Numbered from the stretch's first letter, positions 16,399-26,240 are shown. The stretch is 64,000 nucleotides of DNA from Tenacibaculum gallaicum (GCF_003387615.1 NZ_QUNS01000002.1:463698-527697); one strand, 5' to 3'. Notes: generated from the sequence alone by a model not told the origin. Program-made: numbers and translations.

Positions 16399-17994
16399 AT
16401 GAATACTAAATATTATTTAAGGTCAAATGTAGCAATTGAAGCTCTTATAGACAGATGGTATGCTTGGTCACATTTAATGTATCCTCCTACAGCAGGGTTA
16501 AATATTAAAGAAAGGCATTTAAAAATAATGGAATCCTATATAAAAAATCCTAGAATTCATGCGGCAGCAGTAAAAAAGCCTGAAATGTTAGGGGGACCAT
16601 TTATAGATTATGATGGAGGAAGAGTAAAAGAAATAGAAGAGTTGTATGAAGAAACATTAAGTAAAAGAGCTAGTCTTTTAGAACTTAATGCTGCATTTGA
16701 AGAGTTGAATGAAATGCTAAAAAAAGAAGCAATAGGCTACTCTTTAGATCCATTGTATGAAAAGGTTCCAGATTTATTAAAAGGATATGTTGAATTGTAT
16801 TATGATTTAAATAATAGAGCAAATTTTAGAATCTACGAATCTCTTTTTTATAGTAGTGAGTACTATGATGAAAGTACACAGTCTATTTCTCTTCAGTTAG
16901 TAGAATCTGATAATGCAAGATCTTTTGTTTTAAGTACACCAAGACTAGACGATGAAAATCTAATTCATCTTCAAATTGCATTTAAAGATAAGGTTATAGA
17001 CGAGCTTTTTAAGATGAAAAAGACACCTGGAGATTATAATTATATAAAAAATGCTTTAGGAATAAAGCCAGATCAAGAAGAGCTTTTTAAAAGCTTTTTT
17101 TCAATAGAGCCACCTAAAAGTTTCGAAAAATATACAGGTTCAGGAATTCGAACTAGATATTTTGGACATGCCAGTGTTTTAGTAGAAACTAATGAGATCT
17201 CGATTTTAGTAGACCCAGTTATTAGTTATGATGGTTACGAAACAGATATAAGTAGGTATACCGTTAATGATTTACCAGAAATGATAGACTATGTACTTAT
17301 CACTCACAATCATCAAGACCATATTTTATTTGAAACTTTACTACAGTTAAGACATAGAATAAAAAACATAGTTGTTCCTAGTGGAAGTAAAGGAAATATT
17401 CAAGACCCTAGTTTAAGATTAATGTTAAATAAGATAGGGTTCTTTAATGTTATTGAGTTAGATGAAATGGAGTCTATAGAGTTAGATAGGTGTAGTATTA
17501 CAGGTTTACCTTTTTTAGGAGAACATTGTGATCTAGATATTAGAAGTAAGCTTTGTTTTCACGTTGGTCTTCATAATAATTTTAATGTTCTTTTTGTAGC
17601 AGATTCATGTAATATTGAGCCAAAAATATATGAAAGAGTTCAAAAAGTTATCGGTAATGTAGATGTATTGTTTTTAGGAATGGAATGTGATGGAGCGCCT
17701 TTATCATGGGTGTATGGACCATTGTTATATGACAAGTTAGAAAGAGATAAAGACCTTTCAAGACGTTTAGCAGGAAGTGATTATGAACAAGGTATGTCAT
17801 TAATAAACATATTTAATCCTAAGAATGTTTTTGTTTATGCTATGGGATTAGAACCATGGCTTGAATTTATAAGCTCTATTAGATATACAGATGAATCTAG
17901 ACCAATAAAAGAATCAAATAAACTTGTGACTAAGTGTATTGAGATGGGAAAAGATGCAGAAAGATTGTTTGGTGAAAAAACAATAGAATACTAA
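16399..17994 (+). CDS. CmlA-like diiron amino acid beta-hydroxylase (metallo-beta-lactamase fold)
   Basis: A 531-residue protein, essentially the length of CmlA (about 532), which beta-hydroxylates a carrier-bound aryl amino acid in chloramphenicol biosynthesis. The N-terminal half carries the family-type WYAWSHL...RHLKIMESYI region. The C-terminal half is a metallo-beta-lactamase fold with H303-x-H305-x-D307-H308 (THNHQDH), Glu375 (GEHCD) and Asp402 (VADSCN), at nearly the same numbers as the reported CmlA metal ligands. I find no His after Asp402, where metallo-beta-lactamase enzymes usually have a last metal ligand. It lies 18 bases after the Asn module and 28 before the module with the unassigned code, whose carrier-bound residue is the likeliest substrate. 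The Phe/Tyr unit is an alternative. Confidence 0.86.
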   Translation: MNTKYYLRSNVAIEALIDRWYAWSHLMYPPTAGLNIKERHLKIMESYIKNPRIHAAAVKKPEMLGGPFIDYDGGRVKEIEELYEETLSKRASLLELNAAFEELNEMLKKEAIGYSLDPLYEKVPDLLKGYVELYYDLNNRANFRIYESLFYSSEYYDESTQSISLQLVESDNARSFVLSTPRLDDENLIHLQIAFKDKVIDELFKMKKTPGDYNYIKNALGIKPDQEELFKSFFSIEPPKSFEKYTGSGIRTRYFGHASVLVETNEISILVDPVISYDGYETDISRYTVNDLPEMIDYVLITHNHQDHILFETLLQLRHRIKNIVVPSGSKGNIQDPSLRLMLNKIGFFNVIELDEMESIELDRCSITGLPFLGEHCDLDIRSKLCFHVGLHNNFNVLFVADSCNIEPKIYERVQKVIGNVDVLFLGMECDGAPLSWVYGPLLYDKLERDKDLSRRLAGSDYEQGMSLINIFNPKNVFVYAMGLEPWLEFISSIRYTDESRPIKESNKLVTKCIEMGKDAERLFGEKTIEY

Positions 17995-18022
17995 TAACCA
18001 TTTCAATTAATACATAGATATT

Positions 18023-21000
18023 ATGGAAACAGCAGAAAAAATAATCTCTAAATTAAGAGAAGAAAAAATACACTTAAAGTTAAACGCTGATGATACAATA
18101 GAAATTGCTTCATATGATAAAGGTTTAACTCCAGAGTTAATAGAAAAAATAAAAACAAATAAACAAGTTTTAGTTGAGTTTTTGAAAAGTAAAAATTCTG
18201 GTTTTAGTAAAATTAAAAAAATATCAGAATCGGAGAAGTATGAGCTGTCGTCAGCTCAAATGAGGCTCTGGGTAATTGATCGTTTTGAAGGTAAAACATC
18301 TGCATTCAATATGCCTTTTCACATGCCTTTAAATGAAAAAATAGATATAACGAATTTTAATAAAGCTATTCTTTCAGTAATAGAAAGACATGAAATTTTA
18401 AGAACAGTTTTTCAAGAAGATGAAGAAGGTAAGGTGTGGCAAAAAATAATTCCAGTTCAAGATTTGATTTTTTCTGTGGATTATAAAGACTTTAGAGGAA
18501 GTAGTTCTCCCCAAGAAGAAGTTGAAGATTATATAAAGAATGATTCAATTTTACCTTTTGATTTAGAGAGAGGTCCTTTACTAAGAATATCGTTACTTCA
18601 AACGTCTGACGAATGTTTTGAACTGTATTACAATATGCATCATATAATAAGTGATGGATGGTCTTTGCTAGTTTTATCTAAAGATGTTTTAGCGTTTTAT
18701 AACAGTTATAAAAATAACGTTAAAGTAGAGTTAGAGCCTCTCGAAATTCAATATAAAGATTACGCTGCATGGCAATTAGATAAATTGAGTAAAGATGAAA
18801 CTGAAAAAGCAAAGGCATATTGGTTGAATAAACTTTCTGGTGATATTCCTACACTAGATTTACCTACGGATAAAAATCGTCCTACGGCTAAGACATATAA
18901 AGGGAATAGTTTAGAGGCATATATAAGCCCTAAAGTAACCAGAGAAATAAAAGAAATAACCCAAAAACAAGGAGGAAGTTTGTTTATGGGGATTGTTGCA
19001 GCTTTGAAGGTATTACTATATAAATATACATCTGAAAAAGATATTACTATTGGAACACCTGTACATGGTAGGGATAGAACTGAATTAGAAAACCAAATTG
19101 GTTTCTATTTAAATATTCTACCATTAAGAAATCAAGTGATTCCAGATGAAACTTTTGAAGAATTTTTTAACAGAATAAAGCAAACAACTCTAGAGGCGTA
19201 TAAATATCAAGCATATCCATTTGATCGTTTAGTCCAGGATTTAAATGTGAGTTATGACATGAGTCGTAGTCCAATTTTTGATATATCAGTAACTTATAAC
19301 AATATTACTTCAAACTTAGACACGGTGAGCGAAAGTGAGTTAGATGAAATTAAAGTATTGGGAGATAGTCAATGTAAAAATGACTTAGAGTTGCATTTTC
19401 AAGAAGTTGATGGTTGTATTTCTTTTGGAGTAAATTATAACTCAGATGTTTATGAACAGGATGTTATTATGAACTTTATGAGTCATTTTAAAAATATCCT
19501 AAGTAATATCTCAGATAATCCTTCTGTAAAAACAGAAGAAGTAGAGTACTTGTCGAAAAATGAGATTGAAAACCTTTTAAATACTTTTAATAGTAATGAA
19601 TTAGTCGCAGATACATCTAAGACAGTTTTAACGTTGTTTAGTGAGTTTTCATCTGCAAATCCAGACAAAAAAGCAATTCAATTCAAGGACAAAAGTTTAT
19701 CATATAAAGAACTTGATTTAGCATCAAATAAAGTAGCAAACTTTTTAAAAGAAGATTTTAATATTAAACCAAACGATATTGTTGGAATTCAGCTTGACCG
19801 TAATGAGTGGATGATAATTGCAATTTTAGGTGTGATGAAATCAGGTGCCGCATATGTTCCAATAAGTCCAATGATGCCTACATTTCGAAAAAAACATATA
19901 AGGAAAGAAACAAATTCAAAAGTATTAATTACTGAAGCAAACTATATTTTTGATTTAGATTTTTTTGATGGAGATGTTTTTGCAATTGATGTTGAGTTTG
20001 ATTCATTAGAAAAAGATGAGCCTGTTGTAGAGGTAAGTTCTAATAGTGATTTAGCTTACGTTATTTATACATCTGGCTCAACAGGCACTCCTAAAGGAGT
20101 AATGGTATCTCATGGAAGTTTATTGAACTCTATATTATCTCGAAATGAATTTTATTCAAACATAGATTCAATGCTTGCTATAACTCCGTTTTCATTTGAT
20201 GCTTCGATTGGATTGTATTGGAATGCTTTAACTACAGGATCAGTATATCACATCTTAGATGAAGGAAGCTTGAAGAATCCAAGTTTTATTATAAAGTATT
20301 TAAAAGAAAACAAAATAAAATGCTTATGTAACCCACCTTCACTTTATCAACTTATTTTAAAAGAAGAATCTTACACAGATATAAATTTAGAAAGAGTAAT
20401 TCTAGGAGGTGAGGCAATTCATACTTATTTGGTCGATAAACATTTTGAAAAGACTCCAAAATGTAGAATGTTTAATGAATATGGACCAAGTGAAAATACT
20501 ATTTGGACAACAGTAAAAGAAATTATAGAGGGGGAAAGTGTAAGTATAGGTAAGCCAATACATAATAACTATATCTATATTTTAGATAGAGAAAGAAAAT
20601 TATTACCAATAAAAGGAAAAGGAGAAATTTATGTTGGTGGACAAAATCTGGCTAAAGGATACATTAATAATACAAAATTATCAGAAGGGAAGTTTATAGA
20701 AAACCCATTCCGTAAAGGAGAATTAATGTATAGAACTGGAGATTTTGGGAAATGGACAAAAACTGGAGAAATTGAATTTATTGGAAGAGAGGATAACCAG
20801 GTAAAAGTAAGAGGTTTTAGAGTTGAGTTAGGTGAAATAGAGAAAGAATTCCAAAAGAAAGAGGGAATTAGTGAGTCTAAAGTTTTAGTTCATGAAAATA
20901 ATATAAATCAGAATGAGTTAATAGCATATTTTGTTGGAGAGAAAGACCAAAACTTAAAAGAATTAAAAGAGTTTTTGCTAGAAAGTTTACCAGAATATAT

Positions 21001-21364
21001 GATACCAGATAAATATGTTAAACTGGAGGAGTTTCCTTTAACAAGAAATGGAAAAATAGACAGTAAAAAGCTATTAGAACTAAAAGGAAATTTAATTTCA
21101 AGTGGAGTTGAGTATATCGCTCCAGAAACAGAAACAGAAAAACTGTTAGATGAGGTAATTAAAAATATTTTGGGAATTGAAAAAGTTAGTATGGAAGATG
21201 ACTTTTTCTTTTTAGGAGGAAACTCTTTGAAATTAATCGAACTTATATCAAAATTAAAACAATTAGGATTCAATTTAAATATAGCAGAAGTAGTTAAAAA
21301 ACCAAAAATAAAACAAATTGCTAGTCTTTTAGAAGAAGTTGTCTTCGAAGAAAATATAATTTAA
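18023..21364 (+). CDS. NRPS module with docking domain, C-A-PCP, substrate unassigned
   Basis: A 1113-residue module. Residues 1-55 form a second TubC-like docking domain (KIISKLREEKIHLKL...). The C domain has HHIISDG with His206/His207/Asp211. The adenylation domain shows YTSGSTGTPKG, FSFDAS, an unusual A5 (NEYGPSENT), YRTGDFG, KVRGFRVELGE and the A10 lysine. The specificity residues read D-A-G-C-I-G-E-I-W-K, which I cannot match to a code I remember. The carrier Ser is 1068 in LGGNS. The protein ends after the carrier with no thioesterase. It follows the CmlA-like hydroxylase by 28 bases, so a hydroxylated residue may be loaded here. Confidence 0.93.
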   Translation: METAEKIISKLREEKIHLKLNADDTIEIASYDKGLTPELIEKIKTNKQVLVEFLKSKNSGFSKIKKISESEKYELSSAQMRLWVIDRFEGKTSAFNMPFHMPLNEKIDITNFNKAILSVIERHEILRTVFQEDEEGKVWQKIIPVQDLIFSVDYKDFRGSSSPQEEVEDYIKNDSILPFDLERGPLLRISLLQTSDECFELYYNMHHIISDGWSLLVLSKDVLAFYNSYKNNVKVELEPLEIQYKDYAAWQLDKLSKDETEKAKAYWLNKLSGDIPTLDLPTDKNRPTAKTYKGNSLEAYISPKVTREIKEITQKQGGSLFMGIVAALKVLLYKYTSEKDITIGTPVHGRDRTELENQIGFYLNILPLRNQVIPDETFEEFFNRIKQTTLEAYKYQAYPFDRLVQDLNVSYDMSRSPIFDISVTYNNITSNLDTVSESELDEIKVLGDSQCKNDLELHFQEVDGCISFGVNYNSDVYEQDVIMNFMSHFKNILSNISDNPSVKTEEVEYLSKNEIENLLNTFNSNELVADTSKTVLTLFSEFSSANPDKKAIQFKDKSLSYKELDLASNKVANFLKEDFNIKPNDIVGIQLDRNEWMIIAILGVMKSGAAYVPISPMMPTFRKKHIRKETNSKVLITEANYIFDLDFFDGDVFAIDVEFDSLEKDEPVVEVSSNSDLAYVIYTSGSTGTPKGVMVSHGSLLNSILSRNEFYSNIDSMLAITPFSFDASIGLYWNALTTGSVYHILDEGSLKNPSFIIKYLKENKIKCLCNPPSLYQLILKEESYTDINLERVILGGEAIHTYLVDKHFEKTPKCRMFNEYGPSENTIWTTVKEIIEGESVSIGKPIHNNYIYILDRERKLLPIKGKGEIYVGGQNLAKGYINNTKLSEGKFIENPFRKGELMYRTGDFGKWTKTGEIEFIGREDNQVKVRGFRVELGEIEKEFQKKEGISESKVLVHENNINQNELIAYFVGEKDQNLKELKEFLLESLPEYMIPDKYVKLEEFPLTRNGKIDSKKLLELKGNLISSGVEYIAPETETEKLLDEVIKNILGIEKVSMEDDFFFLGGNSLKLIELISKLKQLGFNLNIAEVVKKPKIKQIASLLEEVVFEENII

Positions 21365-21442
21365 AAAAAAGACATTTAATTCATAGAGCCAAATCTTTTT
21401 TGTTTTGGAAATGAGTTACTTAATTTAGAAAATAGTTGAAGA

Positions 21443-22765
21443 ATGATTGAAAATAAAAAAGAAGAGAAATCTACTTTTCAAAACGATTTGAATATTGGAG
21501 ATATATTTTCTATTTCTGAAAATCAAAAGTCCTTATTAAAAGATTCAAGGGCAGTTTCTATTTTATCACCTACAAGAATACCTTACTTTAATAAAGAGGA
21601 ATTAGAAATTAGGATACGTGAATTTTTAGCTATTTATCCTGAATTGTGTGTTAGCTATATTAGTAAACAGGGAGAAATAAAGCAACAATTTGTTGGAGCT
21701 GAAAAGGTTTTATTGGATATAACTTATAAGAAAATTGATACAGAGATTGATGAGCAAAAATTAATTTCTGAGGGTACTTCCTTTTTAAAAAGAAATTGTA
21801 ATTTTTTTAAAGGAGAACTGATACGGGTAATTGTTTTTGATGATATACAGCAAAAGAATGAGTTGGTTATTGTTTTAGGAATTCATTATTCTCTAATAGA
21901 TATGAAAACGAATATGATGTTAAGTAATAACCTTTTTTCTTTTTTCAAGAATCAAGAGTTTGATTCAAGCTATATATCAAGCTTCTTTTTTGCTGAATGG
22001 CAAAAAAAATACTTAGAGTCTGTAAAAGCAAAAGTAAAAAAGCAGTTTTGGGTTGATTTAATCAAGAAAGTTAATTTAACTGAAGAAAAGAATTATGATT
22101 TTGAAAGTCAAAAAATATTTGTTTCTCAAAAATTAATTATAAAGGGAAGTGATTTTGAAAATATGAAATTTTTAGTAAGAAAAGTTAACCTACCCTTAAC
22201 AGGAGTTTTAATGACACTGCATCAAAGGATGTTAAATATTGCTTTTCCTGACAATAGAGGAATACAATTGATAAGAGTAGATGGCCGAGAGAAAGTTTTT
22301 GATGATTTTGATATCAAAAAGGTACTTGGAATGGTAGCCAATTCATTACCTCTACCAATAGCGAAACAAAATAAGATGTCACGAAGCTTAATTTTTGACG
22401 TATTTATAGCATACTGTAATGCAAGGTTAAATCAAGATATTCCTTATGAAGTAATTAAGAATGAAGTTTTGTTTAAAGACAAAGTAAATATAGATAATCA
22501 CATTTTAGGACTTTATAATTATGTATCACTTGAGCATATAAAAAGAGAGTTTGAGAAAGGAACGTTTTTAAGTAATCAGTTGTTTTACAAAAAAAAGAAA
22601 AAATTGAATCAAGAAAAACCAATAAACCTTTACAATGTCTTATATGAAAACTCTCTTGAGATAGAAATGACTTGTAGGTTAGATGTTTACGAGGAAAATA
22701 AGAGTTTACTTAATTTGAATTATTTGATATCAAACGAATTAATTAATGCCATACAAAAGGACTAA
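21443..22765 (+). CDS. Free-standing degenerate condensation-domain-like protein
   Basis: A 440-residue protein of single condensation-domain size. Recognisable features are SISENQKSL near the N-terminus, FFKGELIRV in the middle, AEWQKKYL, and the catalytic-motif position reading IHYSLIDMK. There the first His and the Asp survive, but the second, catalytic His is Tyr and the Gly is Met. No adenylation or carrier domain is attached. It follows a module ending in a carrier domain by 78 bases, so release, cyclisation or a purely structural role are all possible. The alternative is a decayed relative of the acyltransferase superfamily with no function in peptide assembly. Assignment to the superfamily is by eye and less certain than for the other modules. 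Confidence 0.65.
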   Translation: MIENKKEEKSTFQNDLNIGDIFSISENQKSLLKDSRAVSILSPTRIPYFNKEELEIRIREFLAIYPELCVSYISKQGEIKQQFVGAEKVLLDITYKKIDTEIDEQKLISEGTSFLKRNCNFFKGELIRVIVFDDIQQKNELVIVLGIHYSLIDMKTNMMLSNNLFSFFKNQEFDSSYISSFFFAEWQKKYLESVKAKVKKQFWVDLIKKVNLTEEKNYDFESQKIFVSQKLIIKGSDFENMKFLVRKVNLPLTGVLMTLHQRMLNIAFPDNRGIQLIRVDGREKVFDDFDIKKVLGMVANSLPLPIAKQNKMSRSLIFDVFIAYCNARLNQDIPYEVIKNEVLFKDKVNIDNHILGLYNYVSLEHIKREFEKGTFLSNQLFYKKKKKLNQEKPINLYNVLYENSLEIEMTCRLDVYEENKSLLNLNYLISNELINAIQKD

Positions 22766-22807
22766 CAAATATTTAAACTATTAATTAAAAATTAACTTAA
22801 AAATTTT

Positions 22808-25288
22808 ATGATTAACCTGAAAAACAAATTACATAAAGTAGTTGCTTTATGTATGTATATAATACCAATTGTAGTTTTTTCACAAAATAAAATAAAAGAA
22901 AAAGATGAAGTAAAAACCATATCAGATTCCAATGTTCTTTTTGTACAAAAGAAAATAAAAGGGAAAGTAAAAGATGAAATGGGAGCTGTACCATATGCCA
23001 ATGTTGTTTTAACGAATGATAAAGACGAAATTATAGCAGGAAGCGTTACCTCTGAAGATGGAAGTTTTGAAATAGAAGCAAATAAAGGATTATACGTTTT
23101 ATCAATAACTTATGTTGGATTTAAAGTTTATAAGCAACAAGTAGAGCTATTAGAAAACATAGAATTACAACCAATTTTTTTAGAAGAAGAAAAAACAGAG
23201 CTAGGAGAAGTAACAGTAGTAGCCAAAAGAAAACTCATAAGAAGAAAAACAGATAGACTAGTATATAACATTGAAAGTAATATAGCTGCCTCAGGAGGTG
23301 ATGTTTTAGATGCTTTAAAGATAGCACCAGGAGTGATAGTTAATGGTAGTAACATTTCAATTATTGGGAAAAGTAATATGAGAGTGATGATTGATGGAAG
23401 AATCATTCAACTCTCTGGAGAAGCTTTAATGAGTTTTATATCATCTATACCCACAGATGATATAAAAGAAATCGAAATAATTACCAACCCACCAGCTAAG
23501 TATGAAGCTGAAGGAAATAGTGGCTTGATTAACATTATTTATAAGAAAGGAAGAAAAAATTCTTGGAATAACAGAACATCATTAACTTATTTCCAGTCTT
23601 TTTTACCACGATTTACTTTGAGAAATAATTTTACTTACCAAAAAGACAAATTAAGTTTGATTTTAAGCTTGAGTGGCACTAAAGGAAATACAATTATTGA
23701 TAGAGATGGAAAAATTTTTTATTCTTCAGGACCTTGGGTAATTTCAAGAAGAGATAAATGGAACAATGAAAACTTATCAGGTAGATTGATGCTTGACTAC
23801 GACGTAAGTAAAAATTCTACAATTGGTTTTCAGTATTTAGGTAATCTAAGTAATCCAGATCCAAGTCAAACAACCTTTTCGAAAACCAAGATTTTTAATA
23901 ATGCAATGGTAGTTGACTCTTTATTAAATAATAAAGGTAGAAGTAAACAACAAAAGTATAATCATTCATTAAATGTACATTTTAAGACGAAAATTGATGA
24001 AAAAGGAAAAAACTTATCTACAGATTTAGATTATTTCACATACAATTCTGATAATGATAGAAATGTAAATACAAAGAGTTATACCAGTGATGGAGATTTC
24101 TTAAATAATATTTTTTCAAATAAGAATGTTTCTAATCAAAAAATTGAAAACTTTAGTGTAAAGCTAGATATGGAGTATCCTTTAAAAGCATTCAATTTAT
24201 CTTATGGAGTTAAGGCCAGTTTTACTAAAAGTGAGTATAAAACAGATAATTTTAATACTTTATCAGGAACACCAGAATTAATTGTAAATGATTCTGATGA
24301 TTTTGAATATACAGAGAATAATCAAGCAGTATATATCAATGGTTCTAAAAAGTTTAATGAAAAATGGAGTGGACAGTTAGGGTTAAGGATGGAAAACACT
24401 CAAACTAAAGGAGTCTCAAACGTACTAAATCAGACAAACACTAATGATTATCTCAGGGTTTTTCCTACCTTATATATTAGTTATAAAATGAATGAGAATA
24501 ACAATTTTTCTTTTAATTATGGAAGGAGAATAAGTAGACCTTTATACTATCAATTAAACCCAGCGAGAACATATATTAGTAATGTTAACTTTATAGAAGG
24601 TAATCCCCAATTAAAACCTTCGTTTACTGATAATTTGGAATTCATTCATACATATAAAAGTAATTGGATTACAACTTTATTTTTTAGTATAGAGAATGAT
24701 GGATTTGGAGAAATCGCTGATATTGATGATACGACTAATGAGCAATTTTTTAAGCATCAGAATTTTTATACTCATTATAATTATGGGATATCTGAATATT
24801 ACACTTTTGATAAAATTTCATGGTGGGAAAGCCAAAATAGTATATACTTAATTGGAAATAAAACAAGTTTATCCTTTTCAGATGGAATTATAGCTAAGCC
24901 ACAAAATGGATTTAGATTTTATGGATCAACAAATAATACTTTTACCTTAAACTCTAAAAGAACAATAAAAGCTCAAATAAATTATTGGTATAGCTCAGCA
25001 TTCAAAAATAACTTATTTGAGTACGGTGAGAGTCATGAGTTAGATTTGGCAATGAAGTTTAATATATCTAAAAATAGTTGGCAATTATCAATGGGGGTAT
25101 ATGATATTTTTAATACAAGCCCTAGAAAATCAACTTCCTTTACCAATAATATTAAACAAACTCAGAAGATGTTTCCTAGTAACAGGAATTTTAGAATGAC
25201 ACTAACGTATAATTTTGGAAATAAAAAGGTAAGAGTAAATCAAAGGAATTTTGGTAATGAAGAGGAAAAAGGAAGAGCAGGAAATTAA
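22808..25288 (+). CDS. Outer-membrane beta-barrel, TonB-dependent receptor-like
   Basis: An 826-residue outer-membrane protein. A hydrophobic signal segment (about 8-25, ending VVFSQ) is followed by a carboxypeptidase-regulatory-like fold (KGKVKDEMGAVPYANVVL, roughly 50-130), a plug-like region (ALKIAPGV, MIDGRIIQLSG, IEIITNPPAKYEAEG) and a long barrel with a typical NRRI-type segment (YGRRISRP). It resembles the outer-membrane beta-barrel family widespread in Bacteroidota rather than SusC, and no SusD-like partner is present. Sitting inside the NRPS cluster, 42 bases after the C-like protein and 6 bases before a thioesterase, it is probably co-transcribed and may import the cluster product or its metal complex. 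Signalling or immunity are alternatives. Confidence 0.88.
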   Translation: MINLKNKLHKVVALCMYIIPIVVFSQNKIKEKDEVKTISDSNVLFVQKKIKGKVKDEMGAVPYANVVLTNDKDEIIAGSVTSEDGSFEIEANKGLYVLSITYVGFKVYKQQVELLENIELQPIFLEEEKTELGEVTVVAKRKLIRRKTDRLVYNIESNIAASGGDVLDALKIAPGVIVNGSNISIIGKSNMRVMIDGRIIQLSGEALMSFISSIPTDDIKEIEIITNPPAKYEAEGNSGLINIIYKKGRKNSWNNRTSLTYFQSFLPRFTLRNNFTYQKDKLSLILSLSGTKGNTIIDRDGKIFYSSGPWVISRRDKWNNENLSGRLMLDYDVSKNSTIGFQYLGNLSNPDPSQTTFSKTKIFNNAMVVDSLLNNKGRSKQQKYNHSLNVHFKTKIDEKGKNLSTDLDYFTYNSDNDRNVNTKSYTSDGDFLNNIFSNKNVSNQKIENFSVKLDMEYPLKAFNLSYGVKASFTKSEYKTDNFNTLSGTPELIVNDSDDFEYTENNQAVYINGSKKFNEKWSGQLGLRMENTQTKGVSNVLNQTNTNDYLRVFPTLYISYKMNENNNFSFNYGRRISRPLYYQLNPARTYISNVNFIEGNPQLKPSFTDNLEFIHTYKSNWITTLFFSIENDGFGEIADIDDTTNEQFFKHQNFYTHYNYGISEYYTFDKISWWESQNSIYLIGNKTSLSFSDGIIAKPQNGFRFYGSTNNTFTLNSKRTIKAQINYWYSSAFKNNLFEYGESHELDLAMKFNISKNSWQLSMGVYDIFNTSPRKSTSFTNNIKQTQKMFPSNRNFRMTLTYNFGNKKVRVNQRNFGNEEEKGRAGN

Positions 25289-25294
25289 AGGATA

Positions 25295-26038
25295 ATGGAA
25301 AACAAGATAATAAAAGTTTTTCTTCTACATTTTGCAGGAGGAAGTTCGTACTCATTTGATTTTTTGAAACCATTTTTACCTAATTGTTTTGAATTTATCC
25401 CTTTAGAACTACCAGGAAGGGGAAAAAGAATTGAGGAAGAATTAATCAAAAATAAAGAGGTAGCTATTGAAGATTATGTGAGGCAAATTAAACTTTTACA
25501 CGAAGGTGTACCATTTATGATTTTTGGTCATAGTATGGGAGCAGATTTAGGCTTTTATGTGACAAAAAGATTAGAAAAGAGTTTACTGTTTCCTGAATAC
25601 TTATTTGTTTCAGGAAATCCAGGGCCTAAAAAGGAAACGTATGATTTGGTAAAAGAAAAATCAAAAAAGCTTCGATATAAATTAAGTGATGATGAATTAA
25701 AAGAAGAGTTAAGAGAAATAGGAGGGATGCCAGAAGAAGTTCTTCAAGACAATGATATTTTTGATTTTTTTAAACCTATTATTAGAGCCGACTTTCAAGT
25801 TCTAGAGGATGATAATACATTATCAAAAAATATCGTAATTAAAAGCCCTATATATGCTTTAATGGGGAAAAAAGAGGAACACTCGTCTAGAATAGACAAC
25901 TGGAAAAATTATACGTCTTCAAGTTTTAATTGTTCTTTGTTTAAAGGAAATCATTTTTTTATATATGATCATCCAGAAAACATTTCAGCAATTATTAAAG
26001 AAGCTTTTAGTAACGTTCTTATTAGCAACTTTGATTAG
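25295..26038 (+). CDS. Type II thioesterase
   Basis: A 247-residue alpha/beta hydrolase of the stand-alone thioesterase family found with NRPS/PKS clusters. It begins with the family-type LLHFAGGSSYSF segment, has the nucleophile elbow GHSMG with Ser80, and a late catalytic His220 in KGNHFF. These enzymes normally unload mis-primed or stalled carrier proteins. No integrated thioesterase was seen in any assembly-line protein here, so this one could also take part in product release. It begins 6 bases after the receptor stop and is followed by a 247-base gap. Confidence 0.92.
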   Translation: MENKIIKVFLLHFAGGSSYSFDFLKPFLPNCFEFIPLELPGRGKRIEEELIKNKEVAIEDYVRQIKLLHEGVPFMIFGHSMGADLGFYVTKRLEKSLLFPEYLFVSGNPGPKKETYDLVKEKSKKLRYKLSDDELKEELREIGGMPEEVLQDNDIFDFFKPIIRADFQVLEDDNTLSKNIVIKSPIYALMGKKEEHSSRIDNWKNYTSSSFNCSLFKGNHFFIYDHPENISAIIKEAFSNVLISNFD

Positions 26039-26122
26039 AAGTTAAAGCAGAATTACCGCCTATACAGTTTACTAAATAGTTATAATCATTTCTTCTAATT
26101 TATAACTTTCTTCTAAAAAAAA

Positions 26123-26196
26123 AGTAGGAAACTACTGTTTCCTTGAAACACTCTTATTTGTAAACTGTTAAAAATGAAAACACAAGTGTTTCAAGG
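26123..26196 (+). promoter_or_regulatory. Structured leader upstream of exporter: nested hairpins with competing pairings
   Basis: Three inverted repeats share this stretch. AGTAG/CTACT (26123-26127 with 26132-26136) closes a GAAA tetraloop. GTTTC/GAAAC (26137-26141 with 26145-26149) makes a small hairpin. CCTTGAAACACT at 26141-26152 is perfectly complementary to AGTGTTTCAAGG at 26185-26196. The last two pairings use the same bases and exclude each other. Such an arrangement could be a regulatory RNA, a DNA operator (the 12-bp arms), or a coincidence of AT-rich sequence; the 12-bp perfect arms argue against chance. Confidence 0.45.
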
Positions 26197-26240
26197 GAGA
26201 TTTATCATAAAAATAAATAAACGAAATTATTAATCACTTA

